Source: Cohnella thailandensis
GTDB lineage: Bacteria > Bacillota > Bacilli > Paenibacillales > Paenibacillaceae
Assembly: GCF_014212135.1 (NCBI RefSeq)
Contig: NZ_JACJVQ010000018.1
Coordinates: 23,543 to 87,542, forward strand
Reading direction: 5' to 3'
DNA length: 64,000 nt
Below, piece by piece: positions 62,813 to 64,000 of the stretch. Under the pieces are notes generated by a model, which saw only the letters and a program-made list of their open reading frames with translations, was not told the origin of the DNA and did no database searches. Position numbers and translations under genes: made by a program. Each line of letters begins with the position of its first letter. The first letter of the stretch is position 1.

Positions 62813-63802
62813 TCAGCAGCTTCTCCTGAAGATCGGGGTGCCGTTTATATAAACGGTCTTGGTCGTGGTCCTGTTCTTTAGCACGCGCTCCATCAGCAGG
62901 TCCAAGGCGGAGCTGCATATAATCGAGATGTCGATGCGGAAGGTCGTCAGCGGCGGAGAGACATACTGGGCGATGCCGATGTCGTTGATGCTGAAGAAGG
63001 AAACCCGGCCCGGAATCTCCCACTGCCGCTCGTTAAATGCCTGAAGGACGCCGATCGCGAGCGCGTCGCTGGCCACGCAGAACGCGGTCGGCATGGCATC
63101 CTGCAGCTTGTTTATCGCATCGGCGCCGATGCGATATCCTTCTTTGACGGTAAAAGCATCCGCAATGAAAATCTGTTCTTCCCTAAGAAGATTGTAATAG
63201 GCCATCGTCTGGCGGAAGGACCACTCCCGAACGTCCATGAGGGGCTTATGGGTGACCATCTCGTAATCGGGGCCCCCGATGAAGCCAATGCTCTTGTGGC
63301 CCTTCGTGACGAAGTAATCGACGATCTGCCTCACCATGGAGTCTTGATTGGCCTGGACGCTGTCAAACAGGCTTTCGTCGGGCCGCGTATTGATAAACAC
63401 GCCCTTGCGCGTTATTCGCCTGAGATGCTCGATCTCCTCCATGTCGAACCAGCCGATCGCAACGAATCCGGCCATATCCTCTTTAACCGCCGCAATGCCG
63501 TCCCGCTTATCGTATCTGACCAAGCTCATGTTCCGGCTCTGCGCCTGGCTTACAATCTCGTTCAGAATGGATTCGTTAAAAATATTGTCGAGCTCCTCGC
63601 CCTCTTCGATCCAGTAAAGCAAGGCGATATTATCGATTTTGGGATTGATTTTCTTCTTGGTATAGCCGATCTCATCGGCCGTCTTAAAAATCGCGGCCCT
63701 GGTTTGTTCGCTTACCGATATCTTGGGATCATGATTCAGTACCCGCGAAACGGTCGCATTGGAGATGCCCAGAAGTTCAGCTATTTGCTTGACGGTAGCC
63801 AT
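62813..63802 (-). CDS. ganR: LacI family regulator of galactan utilisation (GanR-like)
   Basis: 329 residues. N-terminal HTH TVKQIAELLGISNATVSRVLNHDPKISVS and hinge helix, followed by a periplasmic-binding-protein-like sensor domain with SIGFIGGPDYEMVTHKP. First gene upstream of the galactan operon, separated from it by its own terminator. Likely represses both units until galacto-oligosaccharides appear. The C terminus ends IFRRSC, a little short after the usual dimer region. GGGAGGAT precedes the ATG. Confidence 0.88.
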   Translation of the reverse strand: MATVKQIAELLGISNATVSRVLNHDPKISVSEQTRAAIFKTADEIGYTKKKINPKIDNIALLYWIEEGEELDNIFNESILNEIVSQAQSRNMSLVRYDKRDGIAAVKEDMAGFVAIGWFDMEEIEHLRRITRKGVFINTRPDESLFDSVQANQDSMVRQIVDYFVTKGHKSIGFIGGPDYEMVTHKPLMDVREWSFRQTMAYYNLLREEQIFIADAFTVKEGYRIGADAINKLQDAMPTAFCVASDALAIGVLQAFNERQWEIPGRVSFFSINDIGIAQYVSPPLTTFRIDISIICSSALDLLMERVLKNRTTTKTVYINGTPIFRRSC

Positions 63803-63827
63803 TCGAATCCTCCCAATATCCCGGTTA

Positions 63828-63869
63828 GGTAAATACTTTACTTCTAAATTTACCTTATGTCAAATAGGA
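63828..63869 (-). promoter_or_regulatory. Promoter and operator of the LacI-type regulator
   Basis: Minus strand TTGACA and, after 17 bases, TAAAGT form a sigma-A promoter (-10 at 63837-63842). GTAAATACTTTAC (63829-63841) overlaps the -10, and GGTAAAT/ATTTACC (63828-63834 and 63848-63854) is a wider inverted pair. The first matches the galactan-operon site with one mismatch, which suggests autorepression. Confidence 0.78.
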
Positions 63870-63929
63870 ATGTGTTGCACCTTCCGCCAACCGACATTCA
63901 TCGTCTAGAAGAGCTCTTATATCCCAATG

Positions 63930-63960
63930 CAAAAAGCACCCATCGCTGGGTGCTTTTTCT
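63930..63960 (-). terminator. Terminator of the rRNA operon
   Basis: AAAAAGCACCCA-TCGC-TGGGTGCTTTTT, a symmetric A/T-flanked hairpin that works in both directions. It lies about 10 bases after the 3' end of 5S rRNA. Just upstream of the regulator of the galactan locus. Confidence 0.9.
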
Positions 63961-63968
63961 GCTTGTCG

Positions 63969-64000
63969 GCTTGGCAACTTCCTACTCTCCCAGGACCCTG
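63969..64000 (-). rRNA. rrf: 5S ribosomal RNA, 3' end (partial)
   Basis: The minus strand from 64000 reads CAGGGTCCTGGGAGAGTAGG, then AAGTTGCCAAGCC, the conserved 3' part of bacterial 5S rRNA. The gene continues beyond the window. It means an rRNA operon ends here, at the same relative place as upstream of ctsR in Bacillus. Confidence 0.88.

Noticed and set aside
63842..63930. tRNA gene in the gap between the regulator and the rRNA operon
   Set aside because: No acceptor/anticodon/T-arm pattern was found on either strand.

Overview
The window looks like a chromosomal segment of a spore-forming Bacillota of the Paenibacillaceae type (Paenibacillus/Cohnella-like). The protein sequences, the sporulation sigma factor SigH, the CtsR-McsA-McsB-ClpC stress operon, Gram-positive r-protein leaders, a T-box, and TTG starts on rpoB and rpoC all point that way. 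Almost everything is on the minus strand, so the biological order runs from position 64000 to position 1. It follows the classical Bacillus backbone: rRNA operon end, ctsR-mcsA-mcsB-clpC, radA-disA, yacL-ispD-ispF-gltX, cysE-cysS-mrnC-rlmB-rae1-sigH, rpmG-secE-nusG, rplK-rplA, rplJ-rplL, ybxB-rpoB-rpoC, L7Ae-like/rpsL-rpsG-fusA-tuf, then rpsJ-rplC-rplD-rplW of the S10 operon, which leaves the window.

This backbone is interrupted at four places. (1) Between the 5S rRNA and ctsR (53.7-63.8 kb) are a GNAT/Eis-like acetyltransferase, a ManC-like nucleotidyltransferase and a complete galactan-utilisation locus: LacI regulator, intracellular GH53, sugar ABC importer, and secreted GH53 with a C-terminal carbohydrate-binding module. 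(2) Between disA and yacL (42.6-45.7 kb) are pssA and two plus-strand genes, one a membrane-anchored SGNH-like protein fused to a copper-amine-oxidase-N/stalk domain. (3) Between rpoC and the str operon (19.1-21.1 kb) are a two-gene ABC-2 exporter and an intergenic region carrying copies of a 15-bp repeat. (4) Between tuf and rpsJ (2.2-14.0 kb) are a lipoprotein cyclophilin, a seven-gene catabolic operon plus divergent PucR-type regulator, and a lipoprotein phosphodiesterase.

The catabolic operon in (4) is the most unusual part. A SsuABC/NMT1-type importer feeds a set of hydrolases resembling the lower s-triazine/pyrimidine ring-cleavage pathways: a cytosine-deaminase-like amidohydrolase lacking its N-terminal beta-sandwich, a cyanuric-acid-hydrolase/barbiturase-family ring opener, an isochorismatase-like (BiuH/RutB-like) hydrolase, an amidase-signature enzyme and a fumarylacetoacetate-hydrolase-family protein. 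The ring opener appears to have lost one of the three Lys-Ser dyads of its family. This suggests an N-heterocycle other than cyanuric acid or barbiturate.

Regulation is unusually legible. Sigma-A promoters with 17-bp spacers precede most operons. A CtsR box sits at ctsR, an L10 leader with attenuator at rplJ, a Cys T-box at cysES, and a structured S10 leader at rpsJ. Near-palindromic operators flank the galactan regulator, a perfect 22-bp palindrome overlaps the predicted sigH start site, and inverted repeats lie between pucR and the catabolic operon. No CRISPR array, insertion sequence, prophage or tRNA gene was seen.
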